DNA of 64,000 bases. It comes from Streptococcus oralis subsp. dentisani (GTDB lineage: Bacteria > Bacillota > Bacilli > Lactobacillales > Streptococcaceae). The DNA is taken from assembly GCF_007475365.1 (NCBI RefSeq), contig NZ_CP034442.1, positions 1,302,001-1,366,000 of the forward strand, given 5' to 3'. The notes under the pieces were generated by a model. It saw nothing but the letters and a program-made list of their open reading frames with translations. It was not told the DNA's origin and ran no database searches. This document shows positions 17,619 to 28,197 of the stretch, in pieces (position 1 is the stretch's first letter; each line of letters begins with the position of its first letter). Both the position numbers and the translations under genes were made by a program.

Positions 17619-18284
17619 TTACAGCAACGGTAAAATTTGACCAATGCCATTGTAGACTATATGCAGTCCAATAGGCCAATAAATAGACCTGGTTACTCTA
17701 AATAAGACTGCAAATATGAGACCACCACCCATATAGAAAAAAAAGTCTGTCAATACCCAACCGTGGTTACTAATATGCAAGATCCCGAATAAAGCAGCCG
17801 AACCAAGCACATCCAGTCCCCATTTCTTAACTTTTTCCAGAGCGGTCATCACCAATCCACGATAGATTATCTCTTCAAAAATGGGACCTGCAATTACAGG
17901 ATAGAAAAAATACATCAAAAATGCCGTTGCTCCTGTAAAAGTCGGAATGGCGAGTTGATAAGAAATTTCATTTTTGGCAGGGGGGAAAATAAAAAATGTG
18001 ACGAAATTCCAAATAACGAAAGCAAGAAGAGCTAAAAAGGAATAAAAAAGATAGGAACCCTTAAATTTTCTGCTGTTGATTTTCTGCCATTTCCCTGACC
18101 AAACCATAACAATAATAGCAAGCAGAACCACAAGAAAATTCAACATCATATCCGACAAATAATAGGCAAAGTCAGATAGACCAGCAGCAAGGTCGCTATG
18201 TAAAAGCAAACGAATGAAGAGCTGGTCAGCAATGACAAGCAGAATAGCTATAAAAAAGTAATAGCGTGAAATTATCTTTTTCAT
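17619..18284 (-). CDS. CPBP family intramembrane metalloprotease
   Basis: 221-residue membrane protein with about six to seven spans and the CPBP/Abi motifs: EEIIYRG (paired glutamates and arginine), then GILHI and later HIVYN histidines that bind metal. In streptococci these proteins act in bacteriocin self-immunity or in peptide maturation. It follows an Rgg regulator, an order known in pneumococcus from the Rgg144/vp1 locus, where a small Gly-Gly peptide gene lies between them. Here the gap of 115 bases holds no such gene. Confidence 0.87.
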   Translation of the reverse strand: MKKIISRYYFFIAILLVIADQLFIRLLLHSDLAAGLSDFAYYLSDMMLNFLVVLLAIIVMVWSGKWQKINSRKFKGSYLFYSFLALLAFVIWNFVTFFIFPPAKNEISYQLAIPTFTGATAFLMYFFYPVIAGPIFEEIIYRGLVMTALEKVKKWGLDVLGSAALFGILHISNHGWVLTDFFFYMGGGLIFAVLFRVTRSIYWPIGLHIVYNGIGQILPLL

Positions 18285-18399
18285 TCTATTTTCTCCTATA
18301 CTATGAAATAAGGACAGTATAACACGGAAATTAGCTCATTTTAGAAAATCGCATATTTGATATTTTTTCTCATGGAAATTTCACATTCGCGATAGTAGA

Positions 18400-19263
18400 T
18401 TAATCGATAAGTTCTTTATATTGCTGTAAGCGTAGTTCAAAAAGGGCTGTTAATTGTGGATTTTCTAATATTTGCAGAGATTGGATAAAGTGTTCAATCT
18501 CTTTTTGATTGCTTCCTTTGGTTTGGAGGAAAATGCTCAATTTCTTTAAAAACTGCAATGATACTTTCTCAAAAACATCATACGGGCGAAGCATACTCTC
18601 CAACTCGGCTTCAAAGATTGGGATGTAGGAGAAAAGTTTACGCTCCATAAGTTCTGAGATAATATTAAGATAACCACTTTTCATATACAGTCTATTGTGT
18701 ACCAACTCTTTAAATTCCTTGGATTTTTCAAGTAAAGAGGTAGATAAAAAAATCAGGTCTTGGTTGCTCAAGAAGGGCATGGTATTGCAAAAAAGATAGA
18801 GTTCAAACCAGGTCCCAGACTCGATAGCATAGAGGTAGCTAGTCAAAAACTCGCTATCCTCCTCTTCTAGCGGATAGTTTTTATCCAGAGAATGGATAGC
18901 GTTTTTAATCACAATAGCGTTCAAACGACGATAGGTCTGCGCCATCTGTTCTTGCTCAACTTCCTCTAATAGTTGCTCTAAGCCAGCTATATCTTGATGG
19001 GCAAAGCGATCCACAACCTTTCTACCAAATCGCATATGTGGGGATTCCTGATAATTATTAAGCTTGTGTCCAAACTCATCGAAGGTCACATTAATACCTT
19101 GGATAGCTAGGATCAACTTATCTGCAGACAGCATAGACTGCCCTAGTTCAAACTTGGATAGCTGGGATGCTGTCAGACCCTCACAAGCTACATCTGACTG
19201 CTTGAGTTTCCTCGCCAGCCGCAATTCCTTGTAAAATTCTCCCAATTCCATTTTTTCAATCAT
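18400..19263 (-). CDS. Rgg/MutR family transcriptional regulator (Rgg144-like)
   Basis: 287-residue cytoplasmic regulator with an N-terminal helix-turn-helix (about residues 5-62, ASQLSKFELGQSMLS) and an alpha-helical repeat domain that in Rgg proteins binds a short secreted peptide. The ATG at 19263 has GGGAG seven bases upstream; a TTG two codons earlier is less likely. Gene order with the CPBP protease matches the pneumococcal Rgg144 region. A perfect competence box TACGAATA lies 23 bases before the start codon. No SHP-type pheromone gene was seen nearby. Confidence 0.88.
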   Translation of the reverse strand: MIEKMELGEFYKELRLARKLKQSDVACEGLTASQLSKFELGQSMLSADKLILAIQGINVTFDEFGHKLNNYQESPHMRFGRKVVDRFAHQDIAGLEQLLEEVEQEQMAQTYRRLNAIVIKNAIHSLDKNYPLEEEDSEFLTSYLYAIESGTWFELYLFCNTMPFLSNQDLIFLSTSLLEKSKEFKELVHNRLYMKSGYLNIISELMERKLFSYIPIFEAELESMLRPYDVFEKVSLQFLKKLSIFLQTKGSNQKEIEHFIQSLQILENPQLTALFELRLQQYKELID

Positions 19264-19285
19264 GGCCAAACTCCCTTTACTGTTC

Positions 19286-19293
19286 TATTCGTA
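19286..19293 (-). promoter_or_regulatory. ComX (cin-box) -10-like site upstream of the Rgg gene
   Basis: Minus strand TACGAATA preceded by TTTT, identical to the recognition sequence of the streptococcal competence sigma factor ComX. It is positioned to give a leader of about 15 bases before the start codon. Function is inferred from sequence only. Confidence 0.45.
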
Positions 19294-19333
19294 AAAATTT
19301 TTCCTTTTTTAACATATTATAAAATATTTTAGC

Positions 19334-19357
19334 AAAAAAGCCAGCTTCAAGCTGACT
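19334..19357 (-). terminator. Terminator of the tsaB-rimI-tsaD operon
   Basis: Minus strand: AGTCAGC, a five-base loop, GCTGGCT, then TTTTTTG. It directly follows the tsaD stop codon. Confidence 0.82.
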
Positions 19358-19359
19358 CT

Positions 19360-20370
19360 TTATTCTATAGTATCAAAGGCGAGACTTGGTTTGGCGTTGA
19401 GGTCCAAGTCTGCAAAGTTTTCTTTGTTCCACTCGCTGACGCTAGCATAGGCAATCATACCCGCATTGTCTCCGCAGAGGCGCAGGGGTGGGATGATGAC
19501 CTTGACATCTGTGATTTCGGCTGCCAAGCGTTCTCTGAGACCTTTATTGGCCGCCACACCACCTGCCACAACAAGGGTTTTCACGGGGTATTTTTCTAAA
19601 GCCTTCTTGGTTTTTGCCATGAGAATATCCAGGACAGCTGCTTGGAAGGAAGCACACAAATCCTCTGTAGATAGGCTTTCTCCTTTTTGCTCAGCATTGT
19701 GGTGAAGATTGATAAAGGCAGACTTCAAACCAGAGAATGAAAACTCCAGATTGTCTTCCTTGATCATAGCACGTGGGAAATCATAAATATCCTGACCTTG
19801 ATGGGCCAACTCGTCAATCTCACGACCTGCTGGATAAGTCAAGCCCATGACACGGCCGACCTTGTCATAGGCCTCACCAACTGCGTCATCTCGCGTTTCC
19901 CCAACAATCTTGTAATCACCAGCCTCAGAAACATAGACCAACTCGGTGTGTCCACCGCTGACCAAGAGGGCTAGTAAAGGAAAGGCCAATGGCTCCACGC
20001 TCTGAGCTGCCATAAGGTGGCCAGCCATGTGGTTGACGGGGATAAGTGGTAGGCCATGCGCCCAGGCAAAGGCCTTGGCAGCTGACAAACCAACTAGTAA
20101 GGCTCCGACCAAACCTGGTCCATAGGTAACCGCAACGGCTGTCACGTCCTCTTCGGTAATTCCTGCTTCTGCCAGTGCCTCCTCAATACAGGCTGTAATG
20201 ATCTCAACATGGTGACGACTGGCCACTTCTGGCACTACGCCACCAAAACGTTTGTGGCTCTCGATTTGACTAGCAATGACATTGGACAAGAGCTCGTCAT
20301 CGTTTTTCAGTACGGCGACACTGGTCTCATCACAAGATGTTTCAAATGCTAAAATATATCTATCCTTCAT
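19360..20370 (-). CDS. tsaD: tRNA N6-threonylcarbamoyladenosine transferase
   Basis: 336-residue cytoplasmic enzyme that transfers the threonylcarbamoyl group to A37 of ANN-decoding tRNAs, with TsaB, TsaC and TsaE. The metal-binding HMAGH motif and an ASKHA fold are visible ([11 protein letters not shown] at the start, [10 protein letters not shown] in the middle, [13 protein letters not shown] in the C-terminal half). It overlaps rimI by 11 bases and is the last gene of tsaB-rimI-tsaD. Confidence 0.97.
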   Translation of the reverse strand: MKDRYILAFETSCDETSVAVLKNDDELLSNVIASQIESHKRFGGVVPEVASRHHVEIITACIEEALAEAGITEEDVTAVAVTYGPGLVGALLVGLSAAKAFAWAHGLPLIPVNHMAGHLMAAQSVEPLAFPLLALLVSGGHTELVYVSEAGDYKIVGETRDDAVGEAYDKVGRVMGLTYPAGREIDELAHQGQDIYDFPRAMIKEDNLEFSFSGLKSAFINLHHNAEQKGESLSTEDLCASFQAAVLDILMAKTKKALEKYPVKTLVVAGGVAANKGLRERLAAEITDVKVIIPPLRLCGDNAGMIAYASVSEWNKENFADLDLNAKPSLAFDTIE

Positions 20371-20797
20371 CTGCTTCTCTCTTCATGATAATGGCGTCCT
20401 CAACTGGGTCATGGTAGTAGGCCTTTCTCTCAGCGATGACTGCCATCTTTTCTTTCTTGTAAAATGCTTGCGCTCGGTGATTCGACTTTCTAACTTCGAG
20501 GAAAAGCTCCTTGTCTGTCGGCAAGTGAGCAAACAAGGCTGACGCAATTCCCTGACCCTGATAGGCTCCTTTGACAGCGATTTGTAGGACTTCTGCTTCA
20601 AAGAGATTCTCCTGAACGGCTAAAAATCCAATCACTTCTGCTCCATCATAAGCCAGAGCATACCAAGTCTGGTCTTGGGACAGGTCTGCTTGGATTTGTT
20701 CCAGCGTCCAAGGACTGACTGGGTATACATCTATCATGACAGCGTAGATGGCTTGAGCCAAGTCAGGTTGCTGTTGGATTCGTTTGATCTCTATCAT
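20360..20797 (-). CDS. rimI: Ribosomal protein S18 alanine N-acetyltransferase (GNAT)
   Basis: 145-residue acetyltransferase of the GNAT fold. The acetyl-CoA loop reads [12 protein letters not shown], and the later FYKKEKM segment is typical of RimI. Likely acetylates the N-terminus of ribosomal protein S18. It overlaps both tsaB (4 bases) and tsaD (11 bases), a common operon in Firmicutes. Confidence 0.93.
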   Translation of the reverse strand: MIEIKRIQQQPDLAQAIYAVMIDVYPVSPWTLEQIQADLSQDQTWYALAYDGAEVIGFLAVQENLFEAEVLQIAVKGAYQGQGIASALFAHLPTDKELFLEVRKSNHRAQAFYKKEKMAVIAERKAYYHDPVEDAIIMKREADEG

Positions 20798-21477
20798 AGG
20801 CGTTTAATGTAGGACTCGCCAGATTCGGTGTGGTTCTTGAGCCAGTTCTCCTCAGCTTCAACACGTTTGAGATAATTGGGCACAAAGTCATGCAAGGAGT
20901 CCGCTTCCTGGTCCCAGGCCCAAAGAGCTAGATCAGCTGCATTTGGCAAGGTTTCTTGATAGCTAGCTTGTGGCAGCTGCTCTTGAATTTGTTCCACAAA
21001 GACTCCAACTTCTCCGACAAAGGTCACCTGTTCAGCATCCTTGACCTGCTCTAACACTTCCGCAAAAGACAGGTGCGCTTCTGGCAAGACTTGCTTGGCA
21101 TTTTCATAAAACCCTGCATATACATTGTTACGGCGTGCATCCATGATAGGAACCACCAATCCTTCTTGCTGACGTGGCACCAAAGCCAAGAGGCTAGACA
21201 TGCCAACCAACTCGATGTTCAAGGTATGGGCTAGAGTCTTGGCAGTTGCTACCGCAATTCGCAAGCCTGTGTAGCTGCCAGGTCCCTCTGCCACCACGAT
21301 GCGATCCAAGTCCTTGGGTGTCAAATCCAGACTCGCCATCAAAAAATCAATGGCAGGCATGAGGGTAATACTGTGATTTTTCTTGATATTGATCGTGGTC
21401 TCAGCAAGAACCTGCTTGTCCTCTAAAATGGCTAGAGAAAGAGCCCTGCTGGACGTATCAAAAGCTAATACTTTCAT
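20794..21477 (-). CDS. tsaB: tRNA threonylcarbamoyladenosine biosynthesis protein TsaB
   Basis: 227-residue ASKHA-fold protein, the inactive partner that supports TsaD in t6A formation. The N-terminus reads LAFDTSSRALSLAI, and the family segment GPGSYTGLRIA is present. First gene of the operon; its 3' end overlaps rimI. Confidence 0.95.
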   Translation of the reverse strand: MKVLAFDTSSRALSLAILEDKQVLAETTINIKKNHSITLMPAIDFLMASLDLTPKDLDRIVVAEGPGSYTGLRIAVATAKTLAHTLNIELVGMSSLLALVPRQQEGLVVPIMDARRNNVYAGFYENAKQVLPEAHLSFAEVLEQVKDAEQVTFVGEVGVFVEQIQEQLPQASYQETLPNAADLALWAWDQEADSLHDFVPNYLKRVEAEENWLKNHTESGESYIKRL

Positions 21478-21615
21478 AATACATTCCTATCTTTTGGTCT
21501 GCTTACTATTATACTACAAAAGCTGACGCATGGGAATTTTCTTTGCCCCAAACAAAATAGGCCTACCACTTAGACAAAGAGGAAGGCAAAAAAGTTGTAG
21601 CTTTCCCCTATCTTT

Positions 21616-21623
21616 TACGAATA
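21616..21623 (+). promoter_or_regulatory. ComX (cin-box) promoter element
   Basis: Exact competence box TACGAATA preceded by TTT, with T/C-rich sequence further up. It is 52 bases upstream of a small membrane-protein ORF. In pneumococcus the competence-induced cibABC genes lie at this place between tsaB and rpoY/rnjA. Confidence 0.65.
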
Positions 21624-21628
21624 TATAA

Positions 21629-21682
21629 GTGAACAAGGAATTTGAGAGGATCGCTATAAGAAATTTGGACCAGTTATGTTAG
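21629..21682 (+). pseudogene. Possible leader remnant of a competence-induced bacteriocin gene
   Basis: Directly after the competence box a GTG-started frame gives 17 residues, MNKEFERIAIRNLDQLC, then TAG. The pattern (charged start, F-E, spaced I and L) resembles the first half of a double-glycine bacteriocin leader, but the frame stops before any Gly-Gly. It may be what is left of cibA or cibB after a deletion. The peptide is short, so chance cannot be ruled out. Confidence 0.35.
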
Positions 21683-21864
21683 ATAAAAAACACATTTTTA
21701 GAAGGGTAAATTTTATTCTCTTCATCTCTTATAGTTTTCTCATCATTTTCAATGATTTAAACATAATCGTTACACCCTTGCCATTTGATTTATTTCTTTG
21801 CATTGTTTTCTTTTTATGTTTCAACTCGATTTTCGATGTGAGAAATCATCATCGTAAGAATTAA
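21676..21864 (+). CDS. Small membrane protein, candidate CibC-type immunity protein
   Basis: 62 residues with two hydrophobic spans (about residues 12-28 and 35-52) and charged ends (MLDKKHIFRR and NHHRKN). It is the first full frame after a competence box, in the place where pneumococcus has cibABC. CibC is a small hydrophobic immunity protein of similar size. The ribosome site is weak (GGACC), so translation is uncertain. Identity as CibC is inferred from place, size and hydrophobicity, not from a recognised sequence match. Confidence 0.45.
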   Translation: MLDKKHIFRRVNFILFISYSFLIIFNDLNIIVTPLPFDLFLCIVFFLCFNSIFDVRNHHRKN

Positions 21865-21880
21865 GATATCACCTGAAAAT

Positions 21881-21920
21881 AGAAAATCCGCCCCCTTTAT
21901 CAAGACGAGGTGGATTTTCT
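21881..21920. terminator. Hairpin terminator between two convergent small genes
   Basis: AGAAAATCCGCC pairs with GGTGGATTTTCT across a 16-base loop. On the minus strand it is followed by ATTTTC. It serves the minus-strand small membrane protein gene and perhaps the plus-strand one. Confidence 0.7.
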
Positions 21921-21944
21921 GTATATTTAGATGAATAATTGAGC

Positions 21945-22160
21945 TCAAACATTTAAACCAAAATGAAAAACGAGCCAGACAACATAGGTGACAAGAAGGA
22001 GAAAAATTGAATAGAGTGTCACAAAAGCAAGCTTCCAAAGGAATTTTGTTTTGCGGTGTTCTAGATACGTAAAAATAAGATTTCCACCGTAGACACAGGC
22101 TACAAAGACTATAAACATCAAGAGGCGAACCCCAATCGCAAATTCAAACAAACTAAACAT
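21945..22160 (-). CDS. Small membrane protein, unknown function
   Basis: 71 residues with two spans (about residues 10-30 and 43-66) separated by a basic loop (EHRKTKFLWK). A strong AAGGAGG ribosome site six bases upstream and a following terminator support it as a real gene. No family recognised. It lies in the region that carries cib and other variable small genes in pneumococcus; a role as an immunity protein is possible but not shown. Confidence 0.7.
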   Translation of the reverse strand: MFSLFEFAIGVRLLMFIVFVACVYGGNLIFTYLEHRKTKFLWKLAFVTLYSIFLLLVTYVVWLVFHFGLNV

Positions 22161-22305
22161 TCTTAATCCTCCTTATTTTAAAAACTATAGGAAATATTCC
22201 CATCCATAAACTTCTCTTTCCATTATAACACCTAAGCGCTCTCCGACCAAATCCTACCTGTCTTTTTGCTTCTTCTTTCTCTCCCGACTTTCTCATTTTC
22301 CGTCT

Positions 22306-22334
22306 TTTACTAATTTTTCATTTTGTGGTATAAT
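22306..22334 (+). promoter_or_regulatory. Promoter of rpoY-rnjA
   Basis: TTTACT, a 17-base spacer, and extended -10 TGGTATAAT. It lies about 110 bases before rpoY. I see no riboswitch-like structure in the leader. Confidence 0.75.
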
Positions 22335-22444
22335 TGAAATAATTGTAACGAATCAAGGTCAATCTAGACACAAAATGGAATGAAATCAAGCAAATCTCTG
22401 CTAAAAGTTTGGAATAAGCTGACCTGTAAATAGAAAGGAACTAT

Positions 22445-22678
22445 ATGATTTACAAAGTTTTTTATCAAGAAACAAAAGAACGTAGCCCACGTCGTGAAAC
22501 AACACGCTCACTTTACCTAGACATCGATGCTAGCTCAGATCTTGAGGGCCGTATCGCTGCTCGCCAACTTGTCGAAGAAAACCGCCCAGAGTACAACATC
22601 GAATTTATCGAACTCTTGTCTGACAAATTGCTAGATTACGAAAAAGAAACTGGCGCTTTCGAGATTACGGAGTTCTAA
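22445..22678 (+). CDS. rpoY: RNA polymerase epsilon subunit
   Basis: 77-residue protein matching the DUF1447/RpoY family ([20 protein letters not shown]... ending [10 protein letters not shown]). It is a small accessory subunit of Firmicute RNA polymerase. The start has GAAAGGA upstream. It ends one base before rnjA begins, and this pairing with RNase J1 is conserved in Firmicutes. Confidence 0.95.
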   Translation: MIYKVFYQETKERSPRRETTRSLYLDIDASSDLEGRIAARQLVEENRPEYNIEFIELLSDKLLDYEKETGAFEITEF

Positions 22679-22679
22679 T

Positions 22680-24362
22680 ATGACCTACACTCTTAAACCT
22701 GAAGAAGTCGGCGTTTTTGCCATCGGTGGTCTGGGAGAAATCGGGAAAAATACATATGGAATTGAATACCAAGACGAGATTATCATCGTCGATGCTGGGA
22801 TTAAATTCCCAGAAGATGACTTGCTGGGTATCGACTATGTCATTCCTGATTACTCATACATCGTGGACAATATCGACCGCGTCAAGGCTGTCTTGATCAC
22901 ACACGGACACGAGGACCACATCGGTGGGATTCCCTTCCTGCTCAAGCAAGCAAATGTCCCTATCTACGCTGGACCGCTTGCCCTGGCTTTGATCCGTGGA
23001 AAACTCGAAGAACACGGCCTCTTGCGCAACGCCAAACTATATGAAATCAACCACAATACTGAGTTGACCTTTAAAAATCTCAAGGCAACTTTCTTTAGAA
23101 CAACTCACTCTATTCCAGAACCTTTGGGGATTGTCATTCATACCCCTCAAGGAAAAATCGTCTGTACAGGTGACTTCAAGTTTGACTTTACTCCAGTTGG
23201 CGAACCTGCAGACTTGCACCGTATGGCAGCTCTTGGTGAAGAGGGTGTTCTCTGTCTCCTGTCTGACTCGACAAACGCAGAAGTGCCAACCTTTACCAAC
23301 TCTGAAAAGGTCGTTGGCCAGTCTATCATGAAAATCATCCAAGGCATTGAAGGACGCATCATCTTTGCATCCTTTGCCTCAAATATCTTCCGTCTCCAAC
23401 AAGCAACAGATGCCGCTGTTAAGACTGGACGTAAGATTGCGGTCTTTGGACGTTCTATGGAAAAGGCCATTGTCAACGGAATCGAGCTTGGCTACATCAA
23501 AGCTCCTAAGGGAACCTTTATCGAGCCAAATGAAATCAAAGACTATCCTGCAGGCGAGGTTCTGATCCTCTGTACAGGTAGTCAGGGCGAGCCGATGGCA
23601 GCCCTCTCTCGTATCGCTAACGGAACCCACCGTCAGGTACAACTCCAACCCGGCGATACCGTTATCTTCTCTTCAAGTCCAATCCCTGGAAACACCACTA
23701 GCGTCAACAAATTGATTAACATTATCTCAGAAGCTGGTGTCGAAGTCATCCACGGAAAGATTAACAATATCCACACATCTGGACACGGTGGTCAGCAAGA
23801 GCAAAAACTCATGCTCCGCTTGATTAAGCCCAAATACTTCATGCCTGTCCACGGTGAATACCGTATGCAGAAAGTCCACGCTGGACTAGCGGTGGACACT
23901 GGTGTTGAGAAGGATAATATCTTTATCATGAGCAATGGTGATGTCCTTGCCCTTACCGCAGATTCTGCTCGTATCGCAGGTCATTTCAACGCCCAAGACA
24001 TCTATGTCGATGGAAATCGTATCGGTGAAATCGGCGCTGCTGTCCTCAAAGATCGTCGTGATCTATCTGAAGACGGTGTCGTTCTAGCAGTCGCTACTGT
24101 TGACTTCAAGTCTAAAATGATCTTGTCTGGGCCTGATATCCTCAGCCGAGGCTTTGTCTACATGAGAGAATCTGGTGACTTGATTCGCCAAAGCCAGCGC
24201 ATCCTCTTCAATGCTATTCGTATCGCATTGAAAAATAAGGACGCCAGCATACAATCCGTCAATGGTGCTATTGTCAACGCCATTCGTCCTTTCCTCTATG
24301 AAAACACAGAACGTGAACCGATTATCATCCCGATGATCCTCACACCAGATGAAGAAGAATAA
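22680..24362 (+). CDS. rnjA: Ribonuclease J1
   Basis: 560-residue metallo-beta-lactamase/beta-CASP nuclease with endonuclease and 5'-3' exonuclease activity in mRNA decay and rRNA maturation. The metal motif is [10 protein letters not shown], a second histidine cluster is [10 protein letters not shown], and beta-CASP motifs include SSSPIPGN and the late GHGGQQEQ and MPVHGEYR segments. The C-terminal domain runs to the acidic end DEEE. It is coupled to rpoY. Confidence 0.96.
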   Translation: MTYTLKPEEVGVFAIGGLGEIGKNTYGIEYQDEIIIVDAGIKFPEDDLLGIDYVIPDYSYIVDNIDRVKAVLITHGHEDHIGGIPFLLKQANVPIYAGPLALALIRGKLEEHGLLRNAKLYEINHNTELTFKNLKATFFRTTHSIPEPLGIVIHTPQGKIVCTGDFKFDFTPVGEPADLHRMAALGEEGVLCLLSDSTNAEVPTFTNSEKVVGQSIMKIIQGIEGRIIFASFASNIFRLQQATDAAVKTGRKIAVFGRSMEKAIVNGIELGYIKAPKGTFIEPNEIKDYPAGEVLILCTGSQGEPMAALSRIANGTHRQVQLQPGDTVIFSSSPIPGNTTSVNKLINIISEAGVEVIHGKINNIHTSGHGGQQEQKLMLRLIKPKYFMPVHGEYRMQKVHAGLAVDTGVEKDNIFIMSNGDVLALTADSARIAGHFNAQDIYVDGNRIGEIGAAVLKDRRDLSEDGVVLAVATVDFKSKMILSGPDILSRGFVYMRESGDLIRQSQRILFNAIRIALKNKDASIQSVNGAIVNAIRPFLYENTEREPIIIPMILTPDEEE

Positions 24363-24371
24363 ACCAACAAA

Positions 24372-24399
24372 ACAGCCCCGTCTTCGGAGCTGTTTTTTC
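24372..24399. terminator. Terminator between rnjA and mnmG
   Basis: AACAGC pairs with GCTGTT, with an inner CCG-TCTT-CGG stem, followed by six T on the plus strand; T-rich on the other strand too. The genes on either side converge. Confidence 0.88.
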
Positions 24400-26312
24400 T
24401 ATGCTTTCTTTTCTTGATTTTTAGAAATACTACGATTTTTACCTTCGAGATACACCATCAAAATAGAAATATCTGCTGGATTCACTCCCGAAATACGGCT
24501 GGCTTGGCCGATAGTTTCTGGATTGATAAGTTTGAACTTCTGGCGAGCTTCTGTTGCGATAGAATCAATATCATCCCAGTCGATATTGGCTGGAATGCGT
24601 TTTTCTTCCATGCGTTTCATCTTGGCAACCTGATCCATGGCTTTAGAAATATAGCCTTCGTACTTGATTTCTGTTTCAATCAATTCGATAATCTTGTCAT
24701 CCAAATCCTCAGCAGCTGGCCCGATGAAGGCCACCACATCTTGGTAAGAAACTTCTGGACGGCGAAGGAATTCCTTGGCTGTCACCGCATCTGTCAACGG
24801 CTTGAAGCCCATCTCCTCAACCTTAGCATTTGTTTCTTTAACCGGCTTGAGTTTGATGATATCTAGGCGTTTCATCTCATTGTCAAATTGATTTTTCTTG
24901 ATTTCAAAACGAGCCCAGCGTTCATCGTCAACAAGGCCAATCTCGCGTCCCATCTCTGTCAAACGCATATCGGCATTGTCATGACGAAGAATGAGACGGT
25001 ATTCAGCACGACTGGTCAAGAGACGGTAGGGTTCAATGGTTCCCTTGGTCACCAAGTCATCAATCATCACTCCGATATAACCGTCACTGCGCTTCAAAAT
25101 CAACTCAGGCTTGCCTTGGATTTTCAGAGCCGCATTGATACCCGCGATAATCCCTTGACCAGCTGCCTCTTCATAACCTGACGTTCCATTTGTCTGACCA
25201 GCAGTGAAAAGACCTGAGATTTTCTTGGTTTCAAGTGTTGCACGCAACTGGTGTGGCAAGACCATGTCGTACTCAATAGCATAACCAGTTCGCATCATTT
25301 CAGCATTTTCCAACCCTTTGATGGAATGAACCAGCTCGCGCTGTACATCCTCAGGCAGACTGGTTGAAAGCCCTTGAACATAGACTTCCTCTGTATTGCG
25401 CCCTTCTGGCTCAAGGAAGAGTTGGTGGCGTTCCTTGTCTGCAAAGCGCACAATCTTGTCCTCAATCGACGGACAGTAACGAGGTCCCACGCCCTTAACT
25501 ACACCTGTAAACATAGGCGCACGGTGGAGGTTGTTTTGGATAATCTCATGACTGGTACCATTGGTATAGGTCAACCAGCATGGCACTTGATCCTTGACAT
25601 AGTCCTCATCACGTGAAGTATATGAGAAGTGATTTGGCGCTTCGTCCCCTGGCTGAATCTCTGTCACATCGTAATTGATAGAAGAAGCCTTGACACGTGG
25701 AGGCGTTCCTGTCTTAAAACGACCGATTTCGAGGCCCAACTCCTTGAGGTTGTCAGCTAGGTTAATAGAAGCTAGGCTGTGGTTAGGGCCAGACGAGTAC
25801 TTGAGGTCTCCGATGATAATTTCCCCACGGAGTGCAGTCCCTGTGGTTACAATAACCGCTTTTGCTCCATACTCTTGATGGGTAGCTGTACGCACACCAA
25901 CAACCTTTCCATCTTCGACCAAAATCTCATCAATCATGGTTTGACGAAGGGTGAGATTCTCTTGATTTTCAACTGTCTTGCGCATTTCCTTAGAGTAAAG
26001 CTCCTTGTCAGCCTGCGCACGAAGAGCACGGACAGCTGGACCTTTCCCAGTGTTGAGCATCTTCATCTGGATGTAGGTCTTGTCAATATTCTTGGCCATT
26101 TCACCACCAAGGGCGTCGACTTCACGCACGACAATCCCCTTGGCAGAACCACCGATAGAAGGGTTGCAAGGCATGAAAGCCAACATTTCAATGTTGATAG
26201 TCGCAAGCAAGACCTTACAGCCCATACGGCTAGCTGCTAGGGATGCTTCTACCCCCGCGTGCCCCGCACCGATTACAATAATATCGTATTCTTCAGTAAA
26301 ATTATAAGTCAT
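24399..26312 (-). CDS. mnmG: tRNA uridine 5-carboxymethylaminomethyl modification enzyme
   Basis: 637-residue FAD protein that with MnmE modifies U34 of several tRNAs. The FAD fingerprint [12 protein letters not shown] is at the N-terminus. The family motifs [21 protein letters not shown] and [12 protein letters not shown] are present, with the helical tail domain at the C-terminus. Full family length. Formerly gidA. It lies nine bases after the Nudix gene on the same strand. Confidence 0.97.
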   Translation of the reverse strand: MTYNFTEEYDIIVIGAGHAGVEASLAASRMGCKVLLATINIEMLAFMPCNPSIGGSAKGIVVREVDALGGEMAKNIDKTYIQMKMLNTGKGPAVRALRAQADKELYSKEMRKTVENQENLTLRQTMIDEILVEDGKVVGVRTATHQEYGAKAVIVTTGTALRGEIIIGDLKYSSGPNHSLASINLADNLKELGLEIGRFKTGTPPRVKASSINYDVTEIQPGDEAPNHFSYTSRDEDYVKDQVPCWLTYTNGTSHEIIQNNLHRAPMFTGVVKGVGPRYCPSIEDKIVRFADKERHQLFLEPEGRNTEEVYVQGLSTSLPEDVQRELVHSIKGLENAEMMRTGYAIEYDMVLPHQLRATLETKKISGLFTAGQTNGTSGYEEAAGQGIIAGINAALKIQGKPELILKRSDGYIGVMIDDLVTKGTIEPYRLLTSRAEYRLILRHDNADMRLTEMGREIGLVDDERWARFEIKKNQFDNEMKRLDIIKLKPVKETNAKVEEMGFKPLTDAVTAKEFLRRPEVSYQDVVAFIGPAAEDLDDKIIELIETEIKYEGYISKAMDQVAKMKRMEEKRIPANIDWDDIDSIATEARQKFKLINPETIGQASRISGVNPADISILMVYLEGKNRSISKNQEKKA

Positions 26313-26320
26313 TTTCTCTC

Positions 26321-26776
26321 CTATTCCTCAAGATGAATGTGTCTTAGTTGGCCGTCCCAATCTGGTAGAGTTGTTTTTAAAAAGTCTGGAACTAGCTGGA
26401 TATTCTGGAGCTTATCCAACTCAATCCACTCACAGGGCAGTGTTTTCTCATCTTCCTGCATGGTCAATGGGGCATCCTCAAGTAAGTCCACCAAATAATG
26501 AAACTCGATATTGTGATAGGAAACACCGTTCTGTTCAAAGCGATTTTCAACTACAAAAGCTAGCTGCCCAGCTTGAGCTTTGACACCCAGTTCTTCCTTC
26601 ACTTCACGGACTACCGCATCTTCCGTACTTTCATTGACTTGAATCGCACCGCCAATAGTGTAATACTTGCCCTTATCTTTGGTGACTAGGATCCTGCCAT
26701 TTTGGAGAATCAAGGCTGTCGCCCGAACACCAAAAACAGTATTTTCCACTTTTGTCCGAAAGTCTTGTTGAGTCAT
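26321..26776 (-). CDS. Nudix hydrolase
   Basis: 151-residue Nudix protein with a complete catalytic box, starting GAIQVNE and ending REVKEELGV, that binds Mg and cleaves nucleoside diphosphate-linked compounds. The substrate is unknown. The ATG at 26776 has GGAAAGGA upstream; a start at 26803 is also open. It lies between mnmA and mnmG on the same strand, a constant neighbourhood in pneumococcus, but no functional link to tRNA modification is proven. Confidence 0.88.
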   Translation of the reverse strand: MTQQDFRTKVENTVFGVRATALILQNGRILVTKDKGKYYTIGGAIQVNESTEDAVVREVKEELGVKAQAGQLAFVVENRFEQNGVSYHNIEFHYLVDLLEDAPLTMQEDEKTLPCEWIELDKLQNIQLVPDFLKTTLPDWDGQLRHIHLEE

Positions 26777-26916
26777 TTTTGTCCTTTCCATTAAACGACA
26801 CAAAAACAGTCAAAACTCCAAAGAAGTGCAGGACAAAAAAGCCTGCAACATCCATGAGCTTTGACCATCATTTCTATTGCTTTTATTATTGTAGCAAATT
26901 GAGAAAATTTGTCAAT

Positions 26917-28116
<1,200 letters not shown>

Positions 28117-28145
28117 TCATTATAACACGCTTGGTTGGAGAAGAC

Positions 28146-28184
28146 AAGAAAGAGGCTGATAAATCATCTCAACCTCTCTTTCTT
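28146..28184. terminator. Hairpin terminator after argH
   Basis: AAGAAAGAGG pairs with CCTCTCTTTCTT with a two-base bulge. It lies 14 bases after the argH stop codon on the minus strand. Confidence 0.6.
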
Positions 28185-28197
28185 CTTTGCAAACGAA

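Noticed and set aside
18330..18365. Ten-residue frame MRKNIKYAIF between the Rgg and CPBP genes as a pheromone
   Set aside because: Too short for a secreted precursor with a signal part, and no ribosome site was seen.
25779..26240. 153-codon frame antisense to mnmG
   Set aside because: It lies wholly inside a well-conserved gene and shows no ribosome site or recognisable protein features.
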